A stretch of 64,000 nt of DNA from Pseudooceanicola antarcticus. Lineage in GTDB: Bacteria; Pseudomonadota; Alphaproteobacteria; Rhodobacterales; Rhodobacteraceae. Within the stretch, counting starts at the first letter, position 1; every line of letters starts with the position of its first letter. The stretch covers positions 806,001-870,000 of the forward strand of contig NZ_OBEA01000001.1 in the NCBI RefSeq assembly GCF_900215355.1. Reading direction: 5' to 3'. The translations under genes were made by a program, and so were the position numbers. Below the pieces are notes generated by a model that saw only the letters and a program-made list of their open reading frames with translations, made no database searches and had not been told where the DNA came from. This document shows positions 1 through 7,102 of the stretch, piece by piece.

Positions 1-330
1 CTTTTCAGGCTGGTAATCGGTGACCCCGACCACCGGTTGCAACGGAGAGGTCTCCAGCACGCGGCTGATCCCGGTCATCACTTCAGGGAAGACCATGTTC
101 GACATCGAGGGGATGATCACCGCGACAAGGTTGACCCGCTGGCTGGCAAGGGCCCCGGCGATCTTGTTGGGCACGTAGCCCATGCGTTTGGCGGCCAGCA
201 GCACCTTCTGCCGCGTCGCTTCCGAGACATCGCCCCGGTTGCGCAGGACCCGGCTGACGGTCATCTCGGACACGCCCGACGCCTCGGAGACATCACGAAG
301 GGTCAGCGGGCGGTTCGGGGGTTTGGTCAC
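1..330 (-). CDS. LacI-family transcriptional regulator, 3' end outside window
   Basis: Reads leftward off the window edge, so only the first ~110 residues are seen. The N-terminus is a LacI helix-turn-helix (LRDVSEASGVSEMTVSRVLR, residues ~11-30) followed by the hinge (KRMGYVPNKIAGALASQR) and the start of the periplasmic-binding-like sugar domain (VAVIIPSMSNMVFPEV). The hinge and early core resemble the GntR/gluconate branch, but the effector cannot be decided from this fragment. Start taken as GTG at 330; an in-frame TTG lies upstream, so the first residues are uncertain. Confidence 0.85.
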   Translation of the reverse strand, partial: MTKPPNRPLTLRDVSEASGVSEMTVSRVLRNRGDVSEATRQKVLLAAKRMGYVPNKIAGALASQRVNLVAVIIPSMSNMVFPEVMTGISRVLETSPLQPVVGVTDYQPEK

Positions 331-442
331 GGGAAGGTCCTGTTGCTGCGCCGGTCCCCGGAGGACCTGCAAAGTTAACAGATGCTATCCCGCGACCGTG
401 CCTTTCATCAAGCCAGCATTCGTCTCTGCGTAAACTTGTCCC

Positions 443-483
443 GCCTGAAGGGGGGCCAGCCTGGCTTTCCCCCTTGTCAGGCA
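443..483 (-). terminator. Hairpin terminator after the chemoreceptor gene
   Basis: A long imperfect hairpin whose outer arms are GCCTGA/TCAGGC and whose inner arms are AAGGGGG/CCCCCTT, centred near 462. It lies 18 bp past the stop of the minus-strand chemoreceptor gene and before the LacI gene. There is no strong T tract, so it may be a weak or Rho-assisted stop. Confidence 0.5.
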
Positions 484-500
484 AGCGCCTGTCATCACGC

Positions 501-2873
501 TCAGAATTCGGCCCAGTCGTCACCGGCGATGGAATCCGCGGCCACCGGCGCGTTGACCACTGCCCGCGCCTGCTGCGGCGCCGTTTTTGGCGTCCCGCTT
601 GCCATGGCGCGCCGGACCTTGCTGTCGTCGCAGCGGAAGCTGGCCGAGATCCGATTCAGCTTGGCCGCTTCGGTGACCATCATCTTGCCGGTGCCGTGCA
701 CCGAAGAGGCCACGGCGGCGTTCTTCTGGGTGACCTGATCCAGCTGGTCGACGGCCGAGTTGATCTCTTCCAGGCCGACGGATTGCTCCCGCGCCGCTGT
801 CGCGATGGAAGAGACCGAGGCCGAGACCTTGTCGAATTCGCCGATCAGGCTTTCAAAGCTCTGTCCCGCCTGATCGACCAGTTCGACCCCGCCGGTGACA
901 TTCTCGGCGGCTTCCTGGATCAGGCCGTTGATCTCTTTCGCGGCCTCCGAGCTGCGCTGCGCCAGGGCCCGCACTTCCGAGGCGACCACGGCGAAGCCAC
1001 GCCCGGCCTCACCGGCACGGGCGGCCTCGACGCCGGCGTTGAGCGCCAGCAGGTTGGTCTGGAAGGCCAGATCCTCGATCACCGAGGTGACCTGGGTGAT
1101 CTTCTGCGAAGAGTTGGCGATCTTGTCCATCGCAACCATGGCCTGGTTCACCACCGCGCCGCTTTCCTTCGCGCCTTCCTTGGCGCGGGTCATCACGTTG
1201 TCGGCCTCCGAGGCGCTGTCGGCGGTGGATTTCACCGAGGCCGAGAGCTGGGTGATCGCGGCGGCGGTTTCCTCCAGGCTTGCGGCCTGTTCGATGGCCC
1301 GCTGGCTGAGATCATTGGAGGCGTTCTCGACGTCATGGGCCGAGTTGTCGATTTCGCGGGCCGAATTGACCAGCTCGGAGATCGACTCGTTGAGCTTCAG
1401 CAGGGCGGTGTTGAAACCCTGTCGGAGGGCTTCGTAGTCCTCGGCGAACTCGTTTTGGATGACCCCGGTCAGATTGCCTTCGGAGAGCTGCGAGATCGCG
1501 CCGGTCAGATGTTCCACCACCTGGTGCTGCTCCTTCGCCTTGCGCTCTTGCTGGCGCCGCATGTCCGCGGCGGCAGAGAGCTTGCCTCTCAGATCCTCCA
1601 GGTGCGTGGCCAGCTGACCCACGTCGTCGCGCCGTTCCACCATCGGCACCGGTGCCGAGATGTTTCCATCCGCCACGCGCGCAATCGCCTCGCCGATACG
1701 AACGAAGGGCCTCGAGATGGATTGCGCGATCACCACGCCGATCACCGTCAGCACCGCCAGAAGCCCGCCAACCTGTGTCAGCAGCTGGTTTCGCAGGACG
1801 ACCACCGGCGCGTAGAGCTCTTTCTCTTCCAGCTCGACCAGCACCGCCCAGACCGCATCGTGGTAGGTGATCAGCCCGCCGAGAATCATCGTCGGATTGC
1901 CGCGGGAGTTGGTGCTCGAGATGAAGACCGGCTCTTCGGCAGAGAGCATTTCGCGCAGTGCCTGGTTCTCGGGGATGGTTTCCAGCATCTTCGGCCCGTC
2001 CTCGAAGCGGGAGTCGCTGCGCAGCACGCGGTCTCCGGCAACGACGTAGGCATCGCCGGTCTCGCCCAGGCCTGCCGGGTCGTTCATCAGCGCATTGATG
2101 CGATCCCTGGGCAGGTTGTAGATCAGCGCCCCCATGGGTTTGCCATCGCGTCCGCTGACAACGGTCGAGGTGAAGAAGGCAGGTTCGCCATCGGCGGGCT
2201 CATAGGCTGCGAGATCCGCGAAGGAGACCTCTCCATCCGCCGCCTCCATGGCCGAGCGGAAGGCCTCGCCCAGGCCGGTCTGGCTGTAGGGGCCGGTCAG
2301 CAGGTTGGTGCCGAAATCGACCTCTTTCTCGACGGAGTAGATCACGTTGCCTTCACGGTCGACGAGATAGAGGTCCTGCAGATCGCGGATCGAGGCGAAT
2401 TCGTCGAGGAAGGGGTGATAGCGCCCATGAACCACGTCGTATTGCAGCGCGGTCGGGGCAGACATCATGAAGTCGCGGTCGCCGCGCGGGTTCGGGTTGT
2501 CGTGGATGTAGTTCTTCTGCAGCTGGAAGGTCGGGTTCTCTCCCAATGCGACCCAGGCCAGCATGAAGCTGTTCATCGCCGAGCGCACCGTCGGGTCATG
2601 GGATTGCGCGACCATCAGCTGGTCGGTGTCCTGCAGGATATCCTTCAGCTGGTCGACACGGGAATCCAGCAAGGCGGTGAAGCGCAGCTTCAGCTGCGCC
2701 TGCAGGATGTCGCGCGTATCCCTGTAGGCGGTGGCCGTCAGCACAGAGGCGACAATCAACGCGAACAGCGTCAGGATCAGGGGCAGTTTCACGGCAAGCC
2801 GCACGTTCCCCAACAGAGAAAATGATGCGGTCTTCATGCCCCTCTTCAGGCCGGAGCCGTCGATTGCCGTCAT
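501..2873 (-). CDS. Methyl-accepting chemotaxis protein (dCache-type chemoreceptor)
   Basis: Transmembrane chemoreceptor that would signal through CheW/CheA. From the ATG at 2873 it is 790 residues: cytoplasmic tip, TM1 (~30-50), a ~315-residue periplasmic region of double-Cache character, TM2 (~367-387), HAMP (~388-440), a helical linker and the signalling hairpin (FQTNLLALNAGVEAARAGE, then GRGFAVVASEVRALAQRS). The C-terminus is DDWAEF, like the W-x-x-F tether used by CheR/CheB. Ligand unknown. Start: a GAGAGGG element precedes ATG 2873; ATG 2837 (MKTASF) with AGAGGGG is an alternative, and longer upstream starts lack support. Confidence 0.92.
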   Translation of the reverse strand: MTAIDGSGLKRGMKTASFSLLGNVRLAVKLPLILTLFALIVASVLTATAYRDTRDILQAQLKLRFTALLDSRVDQLKDILQDTDQLMVAQSHDPTVRSAMNSFMLAWVALGENPTFQLQKNYIHDNPNPRGDRDFMMSAPTALQYDVVHGRYHPFLDEFASIRDLQDLYLVDREGNVIYSVEKEVDFGTNLLTGPYSQTGLGEAFRSAMEAADGEVSFADLAAYEPADGEPAFFTSTVVSGRDGKPMGALIYNLPRDRINALMNDPAGLGETGDAYVVAGDRVLRSDSRFEDGPKMLETIPENQALREMLSAEEPVFISSTNSRGNPTMILGGLITYHDAVWAVLVELEEKELYAPVVVLRNQLLTQVGGLLAVLTVIGVVIAQSISRPFVRIGEAIARVADGNISAPVPMVERRDDVGQLATHLEDLRGKLSAAADMRRQQERKAKEQHQVVEHLTGAISQLSEGNLTGVIQNEFAEDYEALRQGFNTALLKLNESISELVNSAREIDNSAHDVENASNDLSQRAIEQAASLEETAAAITQLSASVKSTADSASEADNVMTRAKEGAKESGAVVNQAMVAMDKIANSSQKITQVTSVIEDLAFQTNLLALNAGVEAARAGEAGRGFAVVASEVRALAQRSSEAAKEINGLIQEAAENVTGGVELVDQAGQSFESLIGEFDKVSASVSSIATAAREQSVGLEEINSAVDQLDQVTQKNAAVASSVHGTGKMMVTEAAKLNRISASFRCDDSKVRRAMASGTPKTAPQQARAVVNAPVAADSIAGDDWAEF

Positions 2874-3108
2874 GTCTTGAACCCTCTCGACCAAGTCCAC
2901 CGGGCCGGAGGCGCCAGAACGCCCCCACGGGACGACACAGGCCATCCCTCCGGAAAATCGTGGCAAGCTATGGCACCGGCTTTTTAAGGACGGCTTAAGC
3001 GCCGGGCGCTCTTGGCCGGATGGCGCGACTTTTTGCTTCGCATTGAAACCAGTTCGAGCGCGACTCAGGCGATGACAAGCTCGGGACGAGCCGCTAAGAG
3101 AGGCCCGC

Positions 3109-3185
3109 GGCCCCGTGGCTCAACTGGATAGAGCAGCCCCCTCCTAAGGGGCAGGTTGCAGGTTCGAATCCTGCCGGGGTCACCA
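3109..3185 (+). tRNA. tRNA-Arg (anticodon CCT), integration target
   Basis: A complete cloverleaf can be drawn: acceptor GGCCCCG (3109-3115) pairs with CGGGGTC (3175-3181); D stem GCTC/GAGC; anticodon stem GCCCC/GGGGC with loop CTCCTAA, giving anticodon CCT (reads AGG); T arm GCAGG-TTCGAAT-CCTGC; discriminator A and encoded CCA (3183-3185). From the anticodon stem to CCA the sequence recurs twice downstream, so this gene is the attachment site of the adjoining element and remains intact. Confidence 0.97.
3139..3185 (+). repeat. attL: 47 bp direct repeat copy 1 (inside the tRNA gene)
   Basis: The tRNA 3' half from CCCTCCTAAG to CACCA is identical to 17403-17449 and 18989-19035. Direct repeats of a tRNA 3' end at both ends of a segment that carries a tyrosine recombinase are the standard footprint of site-specific integration. 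Confidence 0.93.
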
Positions 3186-3487
3186 CTTTTCACTATTGTA
3201 TCAGATGCTTACGCGATCCGTGCGCGCGTATCCTGCAGCTTCTTGCAAGATTTTCCGGCGGTTTTCGGTGCGGGATCGAGCGCATCCCGTACAAAACCCG
3301 TACAATCGGACCGGTCTGGCTCTGATTCAGCTGGGAGATGGGCAAAGAAAAACCTCGGTCCGGCGGCAACCGAAACCGAGGCAAATTCAAAAGCAGGCAC
3401 GAAATTCTGCTTCCCCAAGTATAGCGCATCGAGCCGCCCTGTCACAACGAAAATCCTGCGGGCCGACCGTCCCGATGGGAGGTTCGC
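3186..3487. other. Non-coding left end of the mobile element
   Basis: I see no convincing gene in these ~300 bases. They contain a hairpin CCTCGGT...ACCGAGG (about 3351-3380) and a short repeated CGTACAA pair near 3290-3304, which may be recombinase arm sites or part of repC control. A GGGAGG lies just before the repC start. Confidence 0.5.
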
Positions 3488-4717
3488 ATGACGCATGTGT
3501 TGACGCACCGCGGTCTGCCGGATGGGATGACCCGATGGGACCTCTACGGCCTCTTGGTGAAGGCGGCGAAGCATTTCGGCCTGACCGATACGACGCTCAA
3601 GTACCTGCGCTTCGCGATCTCCCGGACGCAGGACCAGGACTATGCCGCAGGTAGGATCTGCGCCTTGTGGCCCTCGGTTTCGGAAACCGCATCGCAGCTG
3701 GAGGCGGACCCGCGCCAGATTGCCCGGGCCGAGGCGCGCTTGGCGGAGCTGGGCTTCATCGTGAAATCCAGTGCGGCACGGTGTCGGCGCTACGGCGTCA
3801 GATCGGAAAACGTCATCCGCTACGCTTTCGGTATCAACCTGGCTCCCCTTGTGGATCGGGCCCGCGAGATCGAGGCCGCCGCGCGGAAGGTTTGCTTTGA
3901 GAAGGAAGAGGCCAAGCGTCTGCGCCTTCATATCCCAAAGCTGTTAGAGCTGGTCCGAACCTCCGGGGATGCTTCCGCCGAAGAGGCCGCGGAAGTGATC
4001 CTGCCATCTCGGCGCCCCTCCCGCATCTGGCGCTATGCGCGGCTGAAGGAGATCGCCCACGCGCTGGAGGCGTTGATCGAGACGTTTGCCGACGCGTCTG
4101 TGGCAGTAGAAATGTCCGACCGGTGCGACGCGGATGTCGCACCCAGGGAAGGTAGAAAAACAAACTCAAAAAGATGTAGCAGCGGGCATCCCGAACCCCG
4201 GCTGACCCCGGCGCAGTTCTGCATTCTCGCCAACCCAAGCTTCGAAGATGCGGTTCAGCAGTACGCGCCCCCCGGTGCCCCGCCGGATTGGCGCACGATC
4301 CCTGCCGCGGCAAAGGATTGGGCGCAGGTACGGGGCATCCCGGTTGGTCTCTGGCAGCGTCAGGTCGACTGCCTCGGTCCGGAGAAGGCGGCCATCTGTC
4401 TTCTCGTCGCAGATCGAAATGCAGAGAGGAACGGCAGTGCGCATCAGGTCGATGACATGCGCCGCGCGTTTCTGGGCTTGGCGCGCAACACCGCTGCGCG
4501 TGGTTCCGCACTTCACGGTTTGATCGGAGAACTCCAAGGTTTGCGGCGCCAATTGCACGCCAGCGGCAACATGTCCGACGCTTCCGGTCGGGTGCCGCGG
4601 AGTGGTGGTGAGATCGCCTTCCACACGGCAGGCGAGCCACCGCTTCGCAGACGCCAGCGGCGGCTTCCAGAGGCAACGGGGCAGGATCTCCGCGAAATGG
4701 CAGAGGGGGCCGAGTGA
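3488..4717 (+). CDS. repC: RepC-like plasmid replication initiator
   Basis: 409 residues, the usual RepC size. The N-terminal half has the RepC winged-helix pattern: LPDGMTRWDLYGLLVKAAK, a WPS box followed by a recognition segment (ASQLEADPRQIARAEARLAE), then RYGVRSENVIRYAFGINLAP. The C-terminal third carries the PDW...AAKDWAQVRGI and DDMRRAFLGLARNTAARG segments of the second RepC domain. RepC binds and opens the origin of repABC replicons. No repA or repB lies beside it. An AT-rich patch at about 4152-4178 inside the gene sits where repABC replicons carry oriV. Stop overlaps the mobC start (TGATG). Confidence 0.82.
   Translation: MTHVLTHRGLPDGMTRWDLYGLLVKAAKHFGLTDTTLKYLRFAISRTQDQDYAAGRICALWPSVSETASQLEADPRQIARAEARLAELGFIVKSSAARCRRYGVRSENVIRYAFGINLAPLVDRAREIEAAARKVCFEKEEAKRLRLHIPKLLELVRTSGDASAEEAAEVILPSRRPSRIWRYARLKEIAHALEALIETFADASVAVEMSDRCDADVAPREGRKTNSKRCSSGHPEPRLTPAQFCILANPSFEDAVQQYAPPGAPPDWRTIPAAAKDWAQVRGIPVGLWQRQVDCLGPEKAAICLLVADRNAERNGSAHQVDDMRRAFLGLARNTAARGSALHGLIGELQGLRRQLHASGNMSDASGRVPRSGGEIAFHTAGEPPLRRRQRRLPEATGQDLREMAEGAE
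4152..4178. other. Candidate oriV: AT-rich patch inside repC
   Basis: A run rich in A within an otherwise GC-rich gene (GTAGAAAAACAAACTC and on). In characterised repABC replicons the origin is an AT-rich stretch in the middle of repC; the location matches, nothing more is shown. Confidence 0.35.
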
Positions 4718-5160
4718 TGGTCACGGGACGGAAATCAAGTTCACCCACGTCTTGCGACGCGGGAACAGGCGAGGGGGCTGCGCCCCCTTCGAACCCCCGA
4801 GCAGTTTCAGGAGCCAAGTATGCCGATCAGTTGTCCCGATCGATCACCTTCCGGGTGTCCCAGTTTGAGAAGGACGCATTGGATGACATCGCACGTCAGG
4901 CCCGCCGCCCGCTGGCGGAGCTGCTGAGGGAGGCCCTCGGGATGGTGACGTCCGGCCACCGCACCAACGTCCCCATGGCGCCGCCGGAGCTGATGCGCGC
5001 CGTCGCTCGCCTCGAGGCCGACATGGATGAAGTCATGAGCACTCTGCGGGCCACCGAGGCAGATGGCAGCTACCTGGACCGCCTGGCAATCCTGAGTCTA
5101 CTGGTCGCCATTGATCGGAAGCTGGGCAAGCTGGCGCACCGGCATTGGAGCTGGCGATGA
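4717..5160 (+). CDS. mobC: MobC/MbeC-like relaxosome accessory protein
   Basis: 147 residues. After an unstructured N-terminus (~1-38) comes a ribbon-helix-helix-like segment: SRSITFRVSQFEKDALDDIARQARRPLAELLREAL, the pattern of small DNA-binding mobilization proteins that help the relaxase load at oriT. The rest is helical. It is the first gene of the mob cassette; its ATG overlaps the repC stop and its own stop overlaps the relaxase ATG (ATGA), so the three are probably translationally coupled. GTG 4714 is an alternative start. Confidence 0.72.
   Translation: MVTGRKSSSPTSCDAGTGEGAAPPSNPRAVSGAKYADQLSRSITFRVSQFEKDALDDIARQARRPLAELLREALGMVTSGHRTNVPMAPPELMRAVARLEADMDEVMSTLRATEADGSYLDRLAILSLLVAIDRKLGKLAHRHWSWR
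4762..4812. other. Candidate oriT region at the 5' end of mobC
   Basis: Contains a perfect hairpin GGGGGC-TGC-GCCCCC (4773-4787) followed by a second C-rich run, in the leader of the mob operon. mobC residues encoded here are low-complexity (Gly/Ala/Pro/Ser), suggesting the DNA is conserved for its own sake. oriT next to the first mob gene is usual for ColE1-type cassettes; no nic site was recognised. Confidence 0.35.
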
Positions 5161-6734
5161 TGGTCAAGTTCTTCGACCATGGTCAGGGGGAGGCTGCCCC
5201 GGCGGTGAAATACCTCATCGAGGAGGTAGTGGTAAACTACGACCAGTACCGCCAGCCCAAGCGCGACGCGGCTGGCAGGATCAAGCGTGTGCGCCGCTCG
5301 ATCGCTCCCGAGGTTCTGAAGGGGCACCCGGAGCGGATGATCGATCTGGTGGACGCCGTGCCGCATCGCTGGCGTTATAAGTCCGGGGTGTTGAGCTTTG
5401 CGGCCGAGGATGCCCCGACAGAAGCACAGCAGCGGCAGCTGATGGAGGCGTTTGAGGGCTTTGCTTGCCCGGGCTTGAACCATGACCGCTATCGGATGCT
5501 CTGGGTGCGCCATCTTCATGCAGGTCGCGTGGAGCTGCACTTCCTCATGCCGCGGATGGAGCTGAGGACGGGAAAGTCCCTCAACATCGCGCCGCCGGGG
5601 CACGAGCAGTCGTTCCTGGCTTTCATGGATTTGCACAACCGCCGGCATGGCTGGGCTGATCCCATGGACCCGGCGCGGGCACGCGACGTGAAGACCATCA
5701 CCGAAGCGCCAGAACGGGCGCAGACACGAGAAGCGGTCCACGAGTGGGTGAAGGAGCAGGTCGGTCTGGGGGCGATCCTTGACCGCGACACGCTGCTCGA
5801 AGCGCTCAAGAGCGTCGGCTTCGCCATCCCGAGAGCGGGGGGCGATTACGTGACCGTCGCAGACCCAGACCAGCCAAAGAATAAATGGCGTTTGAGAGGA
5901 AGATACTTCTATGACGACTGGACCGCAGATGCAGCTCAGCCCCCGCATCCGACAGAACATGGAGCAGATGCTGGCGGCTCAGCTCGACTCGCTGCAATCC
6001 CAATTGAAGAGCTCGAACGCCGCGTTGCAGAAGACTGCGCAAAGCGCGGCGCTTACAATCTCGGACGATTTGGAGAGCCTTCGCGACCTGTCCCGCAAGA
6101 GCACGCAGGACCTGAAGGACGAGGTGGCGCACCGAAGGGCCGAGATCGAGAGCCTGATGCGGGAGTTGGAGCAGCAGCGCCTGAGCCACGGCAAGATCGT
6201 GACAGGGAAGGTGGTGGCCCTGATCCTGTCGGGGATCGCCCTCGCCGGATTGATGGCGGCCTTCAGCGCGTTCCTAGGCGCGAAGGTGGCGACACTGCCG
6301 CCGCCCGAACCACCGATCCAGCTGATCCCGGAGCAATTGACAGGCAGCCGGACTATCCGTGGCGTCGGCGGCCTGGGACAGGTGATCGTCCTGCCGCCGG
6401 GACTGCCGCCCGCAAGCTGCCCGATCGGCGCTGGAACGAACCGCACCTGCCTGACGATGGAGTGATCCCCGATGCCCCTGACACCGCTCGAGAAAGAGTT
6501 GCTCGCCTGCGTCGAAGAATTGGAGAAGAGCGTCTCCGCGTGCATGCAGCGGCAACTCGAGCAAGAGAAGGCGCTCGCCGACTTGCGGAGCGAATTGAAC
6601 ACCTCGTTGTCGACCTTGCACGGCGCCTTGGAGGCCGGGCGCTGGCCGCTGGAGCAGACCGAGCCAGAGGAGCGCAACCGGACCGGGTTCATTCGCAGAC
6701 GCCCCTGATAGGAGGCTCCGAGCCAGAGCAGTGA
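5157..6734 (+). CDS. mobA: MobA/MbeA relaxase (ColE1/MOBP5-like, altered HEN motif)
   Basis: 525 residues from ATG 5157. It aligns by eye with ColE1 MbeA: MVKFFDHGQGE at the start, YKSGVLSFAAEDAPT at ~75-88, then LWVRHLHAGRVELHFLMPRM (~115-134) and TGKSLN. ColE1-type relaxases use a His-Glu-Asn (HEN) triad spaced +7 and +9 instead of a three-His motif. Here the positions are H119, E126 and H128, so Asn is replaced by His. The enzyme nicks oriT and stays bound to the 5' end during transfer. The C-terminal half (~250-525) is low-complexity Arg/Pro/Asp-rich and overlaps mobB and mobD in another frame, as in ColE1. Confidence 0.87.
   Translation: MMVKFFDHGQGEAAPAVKYLIEEVVVNYDQYRQPKRDAAGRIKRVRRSIAPEVLKGHPERMIDLVDAVPHRWRYKSGVLSFAAEDAPTEAQQRQLMEAFEGFACPGLNHDRYRMLWVRHLHAGRVELHFLMPRMELRTGKSLNIAPPGHEQSFLAFMDLHNRRHGWADPMDPARARDVKTITEAPERAQTREAVHEWVKEQVGLGAILDRDTLLEALKSVGFAIPRAGGDYVTVADPDQPKNKWRLRGRYFYDDWTADAAQPPHPTEHGADAGGSARLAAIPIEELERRVAEDCAKRGAYNLGRFGEPSRPVPQEHAGPEGRGGAPKGRDREPDAGVGAAAPEPRQDRDREGGGPDPVGDRPRRIDGGLQRVPRREGGDTAAARTTDPADPGAIDRQPDYPWRRRPGTGDRPAAGTAARKLPDRRWNEPHLPDDGVIPDAPDTARERVARLRRRIGEERLRVHAAATRAREGARRLAERIEHLVVDLARRLGGRALAAGADRARGAQPDRVHSQTPLIGGSEPEQ
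5911..6465 (+). CDS. mobB: MobB/MbeB-like membrane mobilization protein, nested in mobA
   Basis: 184 residues read in a different frame from mobA and fully inside it. Layout: Gln/Ser-rich helical N-terminus with long coiled-coil character (RIRQNMEQMLAAQLDSLQSQ through LMRELEQQR), one transmembrane helix (VVALILSGIALAGLMAAFSA, ~97-116), then a Pro-rich tail. ColE1 mbeB is nested in mbeA in the same way and encodes a membrane-associated relaxosome protein. The matching order and topology, and the clear membrane helix, argue that this overlapping frame is real. Confidence 0.78.
   Translation: MTTGPQMQLSPRIRQNMEQMLAAQLDSLQSQLKSSNAALQKTAQSAALTISDDLESLRDLSRKSTQDLKDEVAHRRAEIESLMRELEQQRLSHGKIVTGKVVALILSGIALAGLMAAFSAFLGAKVATLPPPEPPIQLIPEQLTGSRTIRGVGGLGQVIVLPPGLPPASCPIGAGTNRTCLTME
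6472..6708 (+). CDS. mobD: MobD/MbeD-like small coiled-coil protein, nested in mobA
   Basis: 78 residues, starting 6 bp after mobB and ending inside mobA. It begins MPLTPLEKELLACVEELEKS and continues as an amphipathic coiled coil (QRQLEQEKALADLRSELNTS), the pattern of the short MbeD/MobD proteins that end ColE1-type cassettes. MbeD proteins are linked to entry exclusion and mobilization efficiency; the role here is inferred only from order and shape. Confidence 0.7.
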   Translation: MPLTPLEKELLACVEELEKSVSACMQRQLEQEKALADLRSELNTSLSTLHGALEAGRWPLEQTEPEERNRTGFIRRRP

Positions 6735-6748
6735 AAGTGGAAAAAGAT

Positions 6749-7102
6749 ATGACAGCAAAAACTGTGCGGGGGAGAGCAGCAAGACCTTCGTACCCGGCCG
6801 ATACACGGGCACGTGCGGTCCAGGACGTGCTGGATATTCAGGATGATCACCCGTCCCTCTGGGCTGCCGTCTCCGAGGTGGCGCCACGCGTCGGCTGTGC
6901 ACCCAAGACCTTGCTGGAGTGGGTTCAGGACAGCGGTCTGCTGCAGACTGTTGATCCAGTGCTTCTGTACAACCGGAAGCGCCTCGCTGCGATGTCGAAG
7001 ACCGAGCTTGAGCTGGAGAACCAGCGGCTGCGCGCCGAGAACGACGTGTTGCGACGGGCCTGCCTTATCTTCGCGCGCAGTCCGGCAGGGGGAGGGGCCT
7101 GA
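6749..7102 (+). CDS. IS3 OrfA-like helix-turn-helix protein without OrfB
   Basis: 117 residues from ATG 6749 (GGAAAAAG upstream; GTG 6731 also possible). It resembles IS3-family OrfA: SYPADTRARAVQDVLD, then VGCAPKTLLEWVQD (recognition helix) and a leucine-zipper tail LELENQRLRAENDVLRRA. No OrfB, frameshift window or terminal inverted repeats were found. The stop TGA (7100-7102) shares a base with the ATG of the phosphoesterase gene, giving a tight translational coupling odd for an insertion sequence. It may be a stranded fragment or a DNA-binding protein captured by the element. Confidence 0.72.
   Translation: MTAKTVRGRAARPSYPADTRARAVQDVLDIQDDHPSLWAAVSEVAPRVGCAPKTLLEWVQDSGLLQTVDPVLLYNRKRLAAMSKTELELENQRLRAENDVLRRACLIFARSPAGGGA

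Noticed and set aside
474-2825. 783-residue open frame antisense to the chemoreceptor
   Set aside because: High-GC third-position bias creates long antisense frames; it has low-complexity Gly/Arg/His content and the sense strand encodes a full chemoreceptor.
5911-6708. Treating mobB and mobD frames as mere shadows of mobA
   Set aside because: They match the ColE1 nested layout, have a membrane helix and coiled coils, and are therefore kept as genes.
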